From: Devosia algicola
GTDB taxonomy: Bacteria; Pseudomonadota; Alphaproteobacteria; Rhizobiales; Devosiaceae
Direction: 5' to 3'
Assembly (NCBI RefSeq): GCF_028816455.1
Contig: NZ_CP118246.1
Location: 620,001-684,000, forward strand
DNA: 64,000 bases
Shown here: positions 1-10,004 of the stretch, one piece after another
How positions within the stretch are numbered: the first letter of the stretch is position 1
Layout: each line of letters begins with the position of its first letter
Translations under genes and position numbers: made by a program
The notes under the pieces: generated by a model
Databases searched by the model: none
What the model saw: the letters and a program-made list of their open reading frames with translations, nothing else
What the model was told of the DNA's origin: nothing

Positions 1-1
1 T

Positions 2-142
2 GCCATCAAGGCCGCCGAAAAAGAGGCCGGTGCACCGATCAAGCTCACACAATTTGTGCGTTTTGGTCTGGGCGAGGGCATCGACAAGATCGCCAACGAC
101 TTTGCGGCCGAAGTTGCCGCGACGTCTGGCGTAAAGCAGTAA
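2..142 (+). CDS. tsf: Elongation factor Ts, C-terminal end (partial)
   Basis: The first 46 codons in frame 2 read as the last residues of EF-Ts, the guanine-nucleotide exchange factor for EF-Tu. The tail contains the [14 protein letters not shown] segment typical of the EF-Ts C-terminus and stops with TAA at 140-142. The start lies outside the window. The next gene is pyrH, and tsf-pyrH-frr is the standard bacterial order, which supports the call despite the short fragment. Confidence 0.85.
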   Translation, partial: AIKAAEKEAGAPIKLTQFVRFGLGEGIDKIANDFAAEVAATSGVKQ

Positions 143-146
143 TAAT

Positions 147-174
147 ATTGGGCGGGTCCTTGTGCCCGCCCAAT
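147..174. terminator. Stem-loop between tsf and pyrH
   Basis: A perfect 10-bp inverted repeat (ATTGGGCGGG / CCCGCCCAAT) with an 8-nt loop starts 5 bases after the tsf stop. There is no T-run after it on the plus strand, so it is either a weak terminator or attenuator for tsf, or an mRNA-stabilising hairpin. Confidence 0.5.
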
Positions 175-323
175 AAAGCCCGGCCCTGCTTCTATTTGAA
201 TGCATTGCTGGCCAGATGCGCTTTCCTGCGGCGATCCGGTTTCCACTTCTGTGGCAAATGATTTAGGGTTCCGCTGGCGTCAACGGATTCGACGCCCCAG
301 TCAATTTCAGGAGAGGGTTGCTG

Positions 324-1044
324 ATGGCGCCTGCATATAAGCGTATTCTGCTCAAAGTGTCGGGCGAAGTGCTTGCCGGCGATCAGTCATTCGGCATCGA
401 GCCGGAGTTTCTTCATTCAGTCGCCCAACAGGTCGCTGACGCTGCCAAGGGCGGGGCTCAAATTGCCATTGTCATTGGTGCGGGTAACATTTTTAGGGGT
501 ATGGCCGTTGCAGCGGGCGGTACGGACCGCGTGACCGCCGACATGATGGGCATGCTTGGCACGGTCATCAATTCGCTGGCGCTATCCAATGCCATTTCGC
601 GCCAGGGCGTAAAGTCCAGAGTATTCAGCGCCCTCAACATGCCCTCGGTTGCCGACAGTTTTACAGCCCGCGCCGCCAAGGCCGCCCTGGAAGAGGGCTT
701 CGTCGTTGTTTGTGCGGGCGGCACCGGCAATCCGTTTTTCACGACCGATACCGCCGCAGCACTCAAGGCCATTGAGACTCGATTGCGACGTGCTGCTCAA
801 GGGCACCAAGGTGGACGGCGTCTATTCGGCGGACCCCATGAAGGTGCCGGGGGCAACACGCTACGATACCATCACCTATGATGAGGTCATCGGGCAGGAT
901 CTAAGGGTGATGGACACCGCCGCCTTTGCACTTGCCCGCGACAATGGACTGCCGATAATTGTCTATGCGCTCGACGACAAGGAAGGTTTGGCTGGCGTCT
1001 TGGCCGGACGAACCCGAAGCACCCGCGTCGGCAAACCTGAATAA
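324..1044 (+). CDS. pyrH: UMP kinase (apparent +1 frameshift near 777)
   Basis: Uridylate kinase phosphorylates UMP to UDP in the cytoplasm. The ATG at 324 follows a GGAGAG ribosome site at 310-315. The first frame carries KVSGE (residues 11-15), the IGAGNIFRG nucleotide loop (about 51-59) and TDRVTADMMGML. After the Ala-Ile-Glu codons near 776 the frame breaks and resumes one base later with DVLLKGTKVDGVYSADP and runs to 1044. The break reads GAG-a-CTC. Removing the extra A restores a 239-residue protein, the normal length for the family. UMP kinase is essential, so I treat the lesion as an apparent error. It is followed 18 bases later by frr. Confidence 0.95.
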
Positions 1045-1062
1045 GATAGAAGGACGATAACA

Positions 1063-1625
1063 ATGGCCGCCGAATTTGATCTGAATGATCTTAAAGCCCG
1101 CATGGCAAAGTCAATTGAATCGCTTCATGGCGAGCCTATCTGGTCTGCGCACCGGGCGTGCCAGCAGTAGTCTTCTGGATCCCGTAACCGTTGAAGCCTA
1201 TGGCTCACGCATGCCACTAAACCAGGTTGCAACGGTCACGGTGCCCGAGCCAAGAATGCTCAGCGTACAGGTATGGGATCGCAGCATGGCTGGCGCCGTT
1301 GAAAAGGCAATTCGCGACTGCGGTCTCGGCCTCAACCCGATGGCGGAGGGGCAGGTCATTCGCATACCGTTACCCGAATTGAATTCTGAACGCAGGCGCG
1401 AGACTCGCCAAGGTTGCTCATGGTTACGCTGAGCAGGCCCGTGTTGCTGTACGCCACGTCCGACGCGACGGTATGGACGTGTTGAAAAAGGCCGAAAAGG
1501 ATGGCGACATGAGCCAGGATGAAAGTCGGACGCAGTCTGATCTGGTTCAAAAGGCGACGGACGCCGCGGTTCAGGATATTGACGCGCTGCTCGCCACCAA
1601 AGAACAGGAAATCATGCAGGTTTAG
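1063..1625 (+). CDS. frr: Ribosome recycling factor (two apparent frameshifts)
   Basis: RRF splits post-termination ribosomes together with EF-G. The ATG at 1063 has an AGGAC site just upstream. Three reading frames are needed: the N-terminus to about 1135, the central part ([20 protein letters not shown], then [14 protein letters not shown]) to about 1402, and the C-terminus ([17 protein letters not shown]) to the TAG at 1623. Both breaks are one extra base inside GAGCT: GAGCCTA at 1132-1138 and GAGACTC at 1400-1406. Removing them gives 186 residues, the usual RRF length. An essential gene with two identical types of lesion is better explained by a systematic sequence error than by decay. 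Confidence 0.94.
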
Positions 1626-1657
1626 CCCGAAAGTCGGGCTGCGCCGGGAGGGCGTGG

Positions 1658-2419
1658 ATGTCGATGGATCCTGCTGCAACTGCCACAGACGCTGACAGCG
1701 CCCCGTTGCGTATTCCGGCTCACCTCGGGGTGATCATGGATGGCAATGGCCGCTGGGCGAAGGCGCGCGGCAAGCTGCGGACAGAGGGCCACATCGAGGG
1801 CGTAAAGGCGCTGCGTAACCTGGTTGAACTTTGTATCAACTATGGCGTGGCCAATTTGACGGTTTTCAGCTTTTCTTCTGAAAACTGGACGCGTCCAAAA
1901 GATGAAATAGCGTTCATATTCAATTTGCTGCGCCGTTTTGTTGTGTCGGATCTGGAGCGGTTGATCCGCAACAATGTGCGGGTCCGAATTATTGGCTCAC
2001 GCCTCGGCCTAGAGCCATCACTGATCCGGCTTATAGAGGATGTGGAACACAAGACCCGAGACAATAACGGTTTGACGCTTGTGGTCGCATTCAACTACGG
2101 CGGCAAGGCCGAAATCGCTGACGCTTGCCGCACCATTGCGCGTGCAGTTGCCGCCGGAACATTGTCGCCAGACGACATCACCGAGGCGACAATCGAGGGC
2201 GAACTCTATACGAGTGGTTTGCCCGACCCCGATCTGATTATCCGCACCAGCGGCGAGCAACGACTGTCTAATTTTCTGCTCTGGCAGTCAGCTTACGCTG
2301 AGTTCGTGTTTGTCGAGGAGAATTGGCCCGATTTCGACGACGCCAGTTTTCTGCGGGTGCTACAAACCTATTCCAGCCGCGAGCGCCGATTTGGCAGCAT
2401 AGAGGCGCGATCCCGTTGA
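1658..2419 (+). CDS. uppS: Undecaprenyl diphosphate synthase
   Basis: This cis-prenyltransferase elongates farnesyl diphosphate with isopentenyl diphosphate to the C55 lipid carrier used for peptidoglycan and O-antigen. It is intact at 253 residues. It has the N-terminal VIMDGNGRWAKARG signature (residues about 25-38) with the catalytic Asp, FSFSSENWTRP, and the C-terminal RTSGEQRLSNFLLWQSAYAE signature. The GTG/ATG-rich start region leaves the exact start slightly uncertain; the next ATG (codon 3) would shorten it by two residues. Its stop codon overlaps the cdsA start. Confidence 0.95.
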   Translation: MSMDPAATATDADSAPLRIPAHLGVIMDGNGRWAKARGKLRTEGHIEGVKALRNLVELCINYGVANLTVFSFSSENWTRPKDEIAFIFNLLRRFVVSDLERLIRNNVRVRIIGSRLGLEPSLIRLIEDVEHKTRDNNGLTLVVAFNYGGKAEIADACRTIARAVAAGTLSPDDITEATIEGELYTSGLPDPDLIIRTSGEQRLSNFLLWQSAYAEFVFVEENWPDFDDASFLRVLQTYSSRERRFGSIEARSR

Positions 2420-3276
2420 GCCAGCAGGAAAAGCCCGCCCCGCCCATACAGAATGAACGACGCAACATTTGGGCGGACCTTCGGCCACGCCTGCTTTCCG
2501 CGCTCGTTTTGGTGTCACTGGCTGTTGGGGCGCTGTACGTTGGCAGCTATCTTTTCGCGCTGATTGTCGGGGTGGCCTTTGCCGGTGCCTATAGGGAATG
2601 GGAGACCATGGTCACCCGCGCACCGCTGAAACCGGTCGGCGTCGTCCTGATCGGTCTTGTGGGCGTGTCGGCCATTGCCTTTCCCGCCTTCGGTATTCTC
2701 GGCCTGGCGCTGGTTATCGCCATGGCGTGCGGAATCGCCGTGGCGTTTGGCGGCGAGGGCGTATGGTGGCGCGCGTTTGGCTTGATCTTTTTCGGCTTGG
2801 TAATCATGGCGGCGCTGGCGCTTCGCGGCACTGGCCCTGTCGGCATGGTGGCCGGCATTTATCTTGGTATCGTGGTCTGGACGACCGATTCGGCGGCATT
2901 TTTTACCGGTCGCCAGATCGGTGGCGAGAAACTGGCACCCGACATTTCGCCTTCAAAGACCTGGTCAGGGGCGTTGGGCGGTTTGGCGCTGGGCACGACA
3001 TGCGGCACCATTGCCTGGTTTTTCATCAGCCCATCGGCGTGGTGGATCGGGCTGGTTCTGTCCGCAATTGTGTCTCTGTTCGGCCAACTTGGCGACTTGA
3101 GCGAGAGCGCCATCAAACGTCATTTCCGTATCAAAGATAGTGGCGATATCATTCCAGGACATGGCGGACTCATGGATCGCCTCGATAGCCTCACATTTGG
3201 CGTGTTGTTCGTCTTTGTGCTGGGGTTGATTCATGCTGATCTGGCGCACGTCGCTGCGGGTCTGCTGTACTGGTAA
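2416..3276 (+). CDS. cdsA: Phosphatidate cytidylyltransferase
   Basis: This integral membrane enzyme makes CDP-diacylglycerol from phosphatidate and CTP, the branch point of phospholipid synthesis. There are several hydrophobic segments, the SPSKTWSGALGG stretch around residues 177-188 and the family signature GHGGLMDRLDSL near residue 250. I chose the TTG at 2416, which overlaps the uppS stop as TTGA. It gives about 286 residues; the longer open frame upstream runs inside uppS and has no CdsA homology. In most proteobacteria dxr follows cdsA, but here rseP follows after about 33 bases. Confidence 0.92.
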   Translation: MSQQEKPAPPIQNERRNIWADLRPRLLSALVLVSLAVGALYVGSYLFALIVGVAFAGAYREWETMVTRAPLKPVGVVLIGLVGVSAIAFPAFGILGLALVIAMACGIAVAFGGEGVWWRAFGLIFFGLVIMAALALRGTGPVGMVAGIYLGIVVWTTDSAAFFTGRQIGGEKLAPDISPSKTWSGALGGLALGTTCGTIAWFFISPSAWWIGLVLSAIVSLFGQLGDLSESAIKRHFRIKDSGDIIPGHGGLMDRLDSLTFGVLFVFVLGLIHADLAHVAAGLLYW

Positions 3277-3309
3277 TTGTACCACCCTCACTGGGCAAAT
3301 AGGACAAAA

Positions 3310-4446
3310 ATGCTGCAATTCATCCCCTGGCTGCTATCGTTCGTGATCCCGTTCCTTGTCGTTTTGAGCGTGATCGTGTTCGTTCACGAAATGGGCCACT
3401 ACCTTGTCGCGAGATGGAACGGCATTGCCATACACACATTTTCGGTCGGCTTTGGTCCCGAATTATGGGGGCGCTATGATCGGAACGGCACGCGCTGGCG
3501 GGTGTCGGCCATCCCGCTCGGTGGCTATGTGCGTTTTGTTGGTGACATGAACGCCGCTAGCCTGCCCGACCCAGCCGCAGCGGACGCGATTGATCCAGCG
3601 TTGCGACCCCATCTGTTTGTTAACAAGAACGTCTGGCAGCGAATATCGGTGGTGATCGCCGGCCCATTGGCCAACGTCATTTTGACATTTTTCATTTTAT
3701 ACGCGCTGCTGCTTGGTTATGGCCGCTATACGATTCCGCCCGTGATCGGCTCGGTTGTTCCCCAGTCGGTTGCCGAACAGGCCGGGTTTGAGGCTGGTGA
3801 TCGCATCCTGTCGGTCGACGGCTACGAAGTCCGTGGTTTCGAGGATTTTCAGCGACTCGTGGCCACAAGCCCCGCTCGCAACGTCGACGTCGTCCTTGAT
3901 CGCAACGGTCGTACCGAAGAGCTCGCCGTCGTGCCCGAAGCCGTTGAGGTAAAGGACCGATTTGGCAACAATCAGCGCATCGGACGGATCGGTGTCAGCC
4001 GTGATGTCGAGAACACCGACATAACGCTTTACCGCCCCGATCCCGTCGAGGCATTTGGCATGACGGTCGAGGAAATCCATTTTATCGTCAATCGGACCGC
4101 CGCGTTTCTGGGCGATTTCTTCGTCGGTCGGGGGGACGTTGAGCAGCTGGGTGGACCGGTCAAGGTTGCAAAAGTGTCCGGAGAGGTTGCTTCGCTCGGC
4201 ATAATCGCGCTGATCAATCTGACGGCGCTGTTGTCACTCAATATTGGAATCTTCAACCTGCTCCCGGTACCGATGCTGGATGGCGGGCATCTCGCCTACT
4301 ATCTTGTCGAGGCAATCCGTGGCCGCCCGCTTAGCCAGCGGGTGCAGGAAGCTGGATTCCGCATCGGTTTCGCGCTGGTGTTGGCGCTCATGGTGTTCAC
4401 ACTTTTCAACGATACTCTGTTCGCATATTTGCGCAGCGCGACTTAA
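3310..4446 (+). CDS. rseP: RIP zinc metalloprotease (site-2 protease)
   Basis: This intramembrane protease cleaves anti-sigma factors and signal-peptide remnants in the inner membrane. It is intact at 378 residues. HEMGH at residues 26-30 is the zinc-binding motif, a PDZ-like region follows at about 125-200, and NLLPVPMLDGGH near residue 315 supplies the third zinc ligand region. I chose the ATG at 3310, preceded by AGGA at 3301; an upstream TTG at 3277 would add unlikely residues. The conserved partner bamA follows, as in most Proteobacteria. Confidence 0.95.
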   Translation: MLQFIPWLLSFVIPFLVVLSVIVFVHEMGHYLVARWNGIAIHTFSVGFGPELWGRYDRNGTRWRVSAIPLGGYVRFVGDMNAASLPDPAAADAIDPALRPHLFVNKNVWQRISVVIAGPLANVILTFFILYALLLGYGRYTIPPVIGSVVPQSVAEQAGFEAGDRILSVDGYEVRGFEDFQRLVATSPARNVDVVLDRNGRTEELAVVPEAVEVKDRFGNNQRIGRIGVSRDVENTDITLYRPDPVEAFGMTVEEIHFIVNRTAAFLGDFFVGRGDVEQLGGPVKVAKVSGEVASLGIIALINLTALLSLNIGIFNLLPVPMLDGGHLAYYLVEAIRGRPLSQRVQEAGFRIGFALVLALMVFTLFNDTLFAYLRSAT

Positions 4447-4632
4447 GACCTTGTTAACTTTAGTTCTTGAGGTGTTGCACGAATACACATACGCCAATCA
4501 TTTGCTAACCCAAGCGCCGCTTCCGCCTTGCCCTTGGTTAAAAATGCAGTAAAAAAGGTGGTAACGGAGTCTGCTCGGGGGAATGCTGTGCATGGCGATT
4601 CCAAGGGGCACGGTCGCAGAAGGCAATAAAAT

Positions 4633-6757
4633 ATGATCAATCCAACCAAGTTGATGCGCAGCGCTGTTCTGGCGCTTGCAATCCTGGGGGCCGCGCCGCT
4701 TGCCGGAACAGCAATTCCCCTGGTGGGCACGCAGGCAACGGTGGCGCAGGATCAGCTCGTGTCTTCGGTGCTGTTTGAGGGCAATCGACGCTTCTCGGAC
4801 GCGCAACTGCTGACCATGGTCGATGCATCTAGTTCCGGCATATTCAGCCAGCAGCGTGTGCAGGCCGATGTCGAGAGCATCCGGCAGGCCTATGACCGCG
4901 ACGGCTTCAACAGGGTTTCAGTTGCAACGAGGTTGGAACCGCAGGAAAACGGCCGTGTGCGCGTTACCTTTGTCATTGACGAGGGCGATCGCGCCGGTAT
5001 CGCGGCTATCAATTTTACCGGCAATAATTCCATCAATGCCGGCAATCTCAAAGGCGCTATCGCGACCAAGGAAACCGGGATTCTGGGCTGGTTGTTCCGT
5101 GACGACACCTATGACGAGCAAAAATTGGCCGTCGATCGCGAGCGGGTTCGTCTCTACTATGCCAATCGCGGCTTTCCCGATGCTCAGGTTACCTCCGTTG
5201 GTGAGTTTGATGCGTCCAAGAACGCCTATTTCATCAACTTCACGGTCAATGAGGGTGAGAAATATGAGTTTGGCAATGTCGGGATTGAAACCAGCATCAA
5301 TGGCTTGAACGCCAACGAATTGAAAAGTTCGATTCGAACCGATACCAATCGGCGCTATTCGATCACCGACCTTCAAAAAACTATCGAAGACATGTCATAC
5401 GAGGCAACAGCACAGGGTTATTCCTTTGCCGACGTCCGTGCGCGTCTTGATCGTGATATTGCCAACCGCAAGTTCAACATCACCTATCTGGTCGATGAGG
5501 GCCCGCGGGTTTATGTTGAGCGTGTAAACATCACCGGTAACACCAAGACTCGCGACTTTGTCATTCGGCGTGAGCCTGGAGTTCGGCGAAGGCGACCCGT
5601 TCAACCGTTCAATGGTCGTGCGTGGCCGTACCGCCATTCAAGATCTGGGGTTCTTCAAGACCGTCGATGTTACCACCCAACCTGGTTCCGCACCCGACAA
5701 GGTCATCGTCAATATTGCGGTTACCGAGCAGTCGACAGGTGAATATGGAGCAACGGCCGGCTACTCGACAGTTGACGGTATCCTGGGCGAAATTTCGTTG
5801 ACCGAGCGCAATTTCCTGGGTCGCGGTCAATATCTGCGCGCAGCGATTGGTGCTTCACAGTCTGGCAAGACCTTTGACTTTTCCTTCACCGAACCCCGGT
5901 TCATGGGCTTGAAAGTGTCGGCTGGCGTTGACGCCTACCACCGTATCGACGACGAAACTGTCAGCAGTTTCTATGGTTCGACGGCCACCGGCGGTCAGTT
6001 GCGATTCGGCATTCCAATTACACGCGATCTGTCGACAACGATATTCGCCGGCGGTGAGCACAAGATTATTACTGACAACAATGTCGGTGAGCCAAACTCC
6101 AGCCTGGTTGCCGATGGTCAGGAATTCAACAAGGCATTTGTTGGCTACACCCTGACCTGGAACAATGTTGATGATGTCAAGAAGCCAACCGAAGGCATCT
6201 ATGCCACTTTCACCCAGCAATATGTTGGGTGGGACTTCAACTATATGCGTACCGAAGCCAGGGCGCGTTATTTCATGCCACTGCTTGAAGATAGCGGCAT
6301 TGTAGCGAGCGTTAAGGGGCAGGCTGGCGTCATTAATGACTTCAGCGGCACTGGCGTGCCGGTTGTTGAAGCCTATAAACCTGGTTCGAGCCTGATCCGT
6401 GGATTTGAGGGCCGTGGCCTCGGCCCACGCCTGGCATCTGGTGAATATCTGGGCGCGACAATGTATGCTGGCCTGTCTGCCGAGATCATGTTCCCGATCC
6501 CCGTGCTGCCTGAAAGCTACGGCGTGAGCGGCGCAGTCTGGGCAGATGCAGCTTGGGTTGATGGTACGGCTGCCAACGGCGGCGGAGTCGCGCTTGATCC
6601 TGGTAGCGTCGACAATAAGTGGCGCTCGTCAATTGGTGCATCGATCATCTGGGATTCGCCTTTCGGTCCTCTACGCGGCGATTTTGCTCATGTTTTGAGC
6701 AAGGCAACCTCGGACCGGACGCAGGTCTTCCAGCTAACACTGTCGACTTTGCTCTAG
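4633..6757 (+). CDS. bamA: Outer membrane assembly factor BamA (apparent frameshift near 5575)
   Basis: BamA inserts beta-barrel proteins into the outer membrane. The N-terminus is a signal peptide with a long Ala/Leu core. POTRA repeats follow (for example VLFEGNRRFSDAQLL, INFTGNNSINAGNLK, VNITGNTKTRDFVIR) and then the C-terminal Omp85 barrel with GFEGRGLGPR and a final beta-strand ending in the expected aromatic/leucine pattern. The frame breaks after FVIRRE at GAGCCTGGAG (5572-5581). Removing one C gives RELEFGEGDPFN and a 707-residue protein. The 186-bp gap upstream suggests its own promoter. A clear terminator lies after the stop. Confidence 0.94.
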
Positions 6758-6781
6758 GGCACAGCAGGTGTAGCATTTCAT

Positions 6782-6815
6782 GGAGCCGCGGGGCGGTAGC
6801 GCCGCGGCTCCTTTT
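6782..6815 (+). terminator. Rho-independent terminator after bamA
   Basis: A perfect 10-bp inverted repeat (GGAGCCGCGG / CCGCGGCTCC, 6782-6791 with 6802-6811) is followed directly by TTTT. It lies 25 bases after the bamA stop and before lpxD, so lpxD probably starts a new or only partly linked transcript. Confidence 0.85.
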
Positions 6816-6833
6816 GTTGCTAAGTGATGTTAT

Positions 6834-7861
6834 ATGGTCGATATTCGTTTTCACCGATTTTCCGGGCCGACCACATTGGGCACACTGCTGTCCAGCATCG
6901 GTTTTTCTGCGCCCACACTGGCGGCAGGCGACGCAGAGTTTGTCGTTCACGGTGCCAATGAGATTGGTTTGGCCGATTCCGGGAACTGGTACTGGCGGCC
7001 AATGCCCGCTATGCTGATGACCTCAGGCGCACCCATGCCGGTGCCGCAATCATTCTGCCGGCCTTGCGTGAGGCGGTGCCGGACAATTTGATCGCGATTG
7101 AAGCGGCGCGACCGCATGAAATATTCGCAGATATTCTGGATTCACTATACCCCACCGTTCGACAGCCCGGTCGCTCCATAACCGGTGATCCGGTGCAGTC
7201 GCCTCTACTCGAAGCCGATACCGTAATTGGCGCCGGAGTGGTGATCGGCGACAATGTGGAAATCGGTCGAGGTACGGTCATTGGGGCCAACACAGTTATC
7301 GGTAATGGCGTAACGATTGGCCGAAATTGTTACATTGCCACCAATACCAGTATTGATTGTGCGCATATCGGCAATGATGTTGTTATCCATTCCGGCGTCA
7401 GAATTGGGACAGAAGGATTTGGCTGGCTTGATTTCGGTCGAACAAACCGCAAGGTGCCACAGCTGGGTCGGGTGATCGTTCAGGACCGCGTCGAGATTGG
7501 CGCCAATTCGACCATCGACCGTGGTGCGTTGGGCGATACGGTACTGGGGGAAGGTACCAAAATCGACAATCTGGTTCAGATTGGCCACAACTGCCGTATC
7601 GGACGTAACTGCCTGATCGCCGCAATGTCAGGCCTATCAGGATCGACCATCGTTGGCGATGGCGTGTTAATGGGCGGCGGCGTCGGCACGTCGGGCCACC
7701 TGAATATTGGCAGTGGCTCGGTTGTTCATGGCCGCGCCGCGGTCACCAAGGATTGGCCGCCTGGCTCCAAGCTTGCTGGCGCGCCCGCGCAGGATATAAG
7801 AGACTTTTGGCGAGAGTTGGCGACGGTGCGCAAATTGACTAAGGGAGAACAAGGGAAATGA
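6834..7861 (+). CDS. lpxD: UDP-3-O-acyl-glucosamine N-acyltransferase (apparent one-base deletion near 6982)
   Basis: LpxD adds the N-linked hydroxyacyl chain to UDP-3-O-acyl-GlcN, the third step of lipid A synthesis. The N-terminal domain begins at the ATG at 6834, and the hexapeptide-repeat left-handed beta-helix ([21 protein letters not shown] onward) is read in another frame. The frames join near GGGAACTGG (6981-6989). Adding one base gives [17 protein letters not shown] and a 342-residue protein. The C-terminal part is intact and overlaps fabZ by 4 bases. This break differs from most others in the window because a base is missing, not added. Confidence 0.92.
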
Positions 7862-8334
7862 ACGAAATCTCGACTGACAACTCAGAACTCACTGCGATGA
7901 GTATTGCCGAGATTCTCGAGGCGCTTCCGCACCGTTATCCGATGTTGATGATCGATCGGATCATCAAGATTGATGGCGATGAAACAGCGATCGGCATCAA
8001 AAATGTGACCTTTAATGAGCCCATTTTTCAAGGTCATTTTCCAAACAATCCAATCTTTCCCGGCGTCCTGATTATCGAGGGCATGGCCCAAACGGCTGGC
8101 GCCATCGTGATCCACCATGATTCAAATGCGGGCCGAAAGAACATCGTGCTGATGCTGGGTGTTGATAAGGCAAAATTCCGCAAGCCGGCGGTGCCGGGCG
8201 ACCGGATCGAGTTTCACATTGCCAAAATCCAGCGCCGCCGCAACGTCGGTCGCTATGAAGCCAAGGCCATGGTTGACGGGAATATTATTGCCGAAGCCGA
8301 AATTACGGCAATGATCGTCGGGGCGCCTCAGTGA
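7858..8334 (+). CDS. fabZ: 3-hydroxyacyl-ACP dehydratase
   Basis: FabZ dehydrates beta-hydroxyacyl-ACP in fatty acid synthesis. It is intact at 158 residues, a normal length. HRYPMLMID lies near the N-terminus. The hot-dog fold active-site segment [20 protein letters not shown] (about 58-77) holds the catalytic His and Glu. The ATG overlaps the lpxD stop (ATGA) and its own stop overlaps the lpxA GTG start, so the lpxD-fabZ-lpxA genes are likely translationally coupled. Confidence 0.97.
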   Translation: MNEISTDNSELTAMSIAEILEALPHRYPMLMIDRIIKIDGDETAIGIKNVTFNEPIFQGHFPNNPIFPGVLIIEGMAQTAGAIVIHHDSNAGRKNIVLMLGVDKAKFRKPAVPGDRIEFHIAKIQRRRNVGRYEAKAMVDGNIIAEAEITAMIVGAPQ

Positions 8335-9137
8335 GCCAATCGACAATTCATCCGACGGCCATTGTCGGCAAGGGTGCCCAACTCGGTGAAAATGTACGCA
8401 TTGGTCCCTACTGCGTCGTCGGCGACAATGTCGAACTGCACGACAATGTCGAACTGGTGTCGCACGTGTCCATTGATGGCCACACCGATGTAGGCGAAGC
8501 CACAAGGATATTTCCATTTGCTTCGGTCGGCCATCAGCCGCAAGACCTGAAATACGCCGGTGAGCAGTCGCGCCTTGTTATCGGCAAGCGGTGCACGATT
8601 CGCGAATCCGCCACACTCAATCCGGGTACGCAGGGCGGCGGCATGCTGACTCAGGTCGGCGATGATTGCCTGTTGATGGCCACCACGCACGTTGCCCATG
8701 ACTGTATTATCGGCAACAATGTCATCATGGCCAACTGTGTTGGTGTTGCTGGTCATTGTGTCATCGGTGACAACGTGATTTTTGGCGGCATCTGCGTCGT
8801 GCATCAATTTACACGGATTGGGCCGCATGCCTTTATCGGTGCCCAAAGCATGATCGACGCAGACGTAATTCCTTATGGCATGGCGCTGGGAAATCGCGCC
8901 AGCCTGGCGGGATTGAACCTTGTCGGTCTGCGGCGGCGCAAGTTCGATCGCGATGCCATCCATCGCCTGCGCGCGGCATACCGGTTGATATTTGCAAGTG
9001 AAGGAACCTTGCAGGAGCGCGTTGAAGATGCTGCCGAGCTTTTCAAGAACGACGATCTGGTTCAGGACGTGGTCAATTTCATCGGCGCGGCATCGGACCG
9101 TCCAATAATGACCCCGCGCAACGGCGCCAGTTCCTGA
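8331..9137 (+). CDS. lpxA: UDP-GlcNAc acyltransferase
   Basis: LpxA transfers a 3-hydroxyacyl chain to UDP-GlcNAc, the first step of lipid A synthesis. It is intact at 268 residues. Repeated hexapeptides (IHPTAIVGKGAQLGENVRIG onward) form the beta-helix, with the NPGTQGGG and HVAHDCIIGNN segments around the active-site His. The helical C-terminal domain (YRLIFASEGTLQERVEDAAELF) is present. The GTG at 8331 overlaps the fabZ stop. Confidence 0.97.
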   Translation: MSQSTIHPTAIVGKGAQLGENVRIGPYCVVGDNVELHDNVELVSHVSIDGHTDVGEATRIFPFASVGHQPQDLKYAGEQSRLVIGKRCTIRESATLNPGTQGGGMLTQVGDDCLLMATTHVAHDCIIGNNVIMANCVGVAGHCVIGDNVIFGGICVVHQFTRIGPHAFIGAQSMIDADVIPYGMALGNRASLAGLNLVGLRRRKFDRDAIHRLRAAYRLIFASEGTLQERVEDAAELFKNDDLVQDVVNFIGAASDRPIMTPRNGASS

Positions 9138-9155
9138 GCAACAAAGGCGGACAGC

Positions 9156-10004
9156 GTGGCGGGTAGACTGTCCATATTCGCTGGATCAGGTGAGTTGGTG
9201 CCACATGCCGTGGTGGCGGCAAAGGCCGCTGGATACAAAGTTCAGGTGTTGGCGCTGACGCCACGCGATGATTTGGCTGGGGTCAAGGTGGTTTCGGCTG
9301 ATATCGCCAATCCGCTCGGAATTATCTGGTCACTAAAGATTTTTCGGACCAGCCACATCATCATGGCGGGCGGCATACACTTGCCCGACAAGGCGCGTCA
9401 GGACTTGATCCGTTTTGCCGCTGGCGCCGACGCCGACGCCGACGCCGCTGAGGCGATCGCGGTCCCGGTCGGCGATGCGGCGTTGGCCGGACTGGCGGGT
9501 GTACTCAAGAAAATGACCGGGGCGGAACTGGTCGGCATCGAGGAAATCGCGCCCGAATTATTAGCCGGGCGCGGCCATATATGCGGCCCAGAGCCCGATC
9601 AGGGCGTGGAACAGTCCTGGCGTCAGGCGCTCGAAACAGCCAAGGTCATCGGCGCCATGGATATAGGACAAGCGGCCGTATTGTCGGGAATGCGGGTGAT
9701 TGCGGTCGAAGATATCGGCGGTACAGACGATCTGATAACGCGTGTCGGCGATCTGGCTCGTGCCGGATTGGCGGGCGATGGCTCGACGCCACTGGTTCTC
9801 GCCAAGGCAATGAAACCACAGCAACCAGGCTTTGCGGATTTACCCTCTATTGGGCCAACTACCGTCGAAAATTGCGCCAGCAACGGCATCAGCATTATTG
9901 CAGTGGAAGCCGGACGCAGCCTGATCGTCAATAGGGCAAGTGTGGCTGATCTTGCAGACAAGCACGCAATAACAGTGGTTGGAGTATCACTTGACGATGG
10001 TTGA
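9156..10004 (+). CDS. lpxI: UDP-2,3-diacylglucosamine pyrophosphatase, LpxI type
   Basis: LpxI (DUF1009) hydrolyses UDP-2,3-diacylglucosamine to lipid X, replacing LpxH in many Alphaproteobacteria. It is intact at 282 residues from a GTG at 9156. IFAGSGELP-like residues (IFAGSGELVPH) at the N-terminus and the C-terminal LAKAMKPQQ...DLPSIGPTTVENC segment match the family. A short GCCGAC triple repeat at 9426-9446 encodes Ala-Asp repeats in a variable loop. The end overlaps the start of lpxB. Confidence 0.93.
   Translation: MAGRLSIFAGSGELVPHAVVAAKAAGYKVQVLALTPRDDLAGVKVVSADIANPLGIIWSLKIFRTSHIIMAGGIHLPDKARQDLIRFAAGADADADAAEAIAVPVGDAALAGLAGVLKKMTGAELVGIEEIAPELLAGRGHICGPEPDQGVEQSWRQALETAKVIGAMDIGQAAVLSGMRVIAVEDIGGTDDLITRVGDLARAGLAGDGSTPLVLAKAMKPQQPGFADLPSIGPTTVENCASNGISIIAVEAGRSLIVNRASVADLADKHAITVVGVSLDDG

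Noticed and set aside
458..772. Long antisense open frames inside conserved genes (for example in pyrH, treY at 23281-24117 and treZ at 25053-25790)
   Set aside because: They are shadows of well-supported genes, as is common in GC-rich DNA, and lack recognisable domains.
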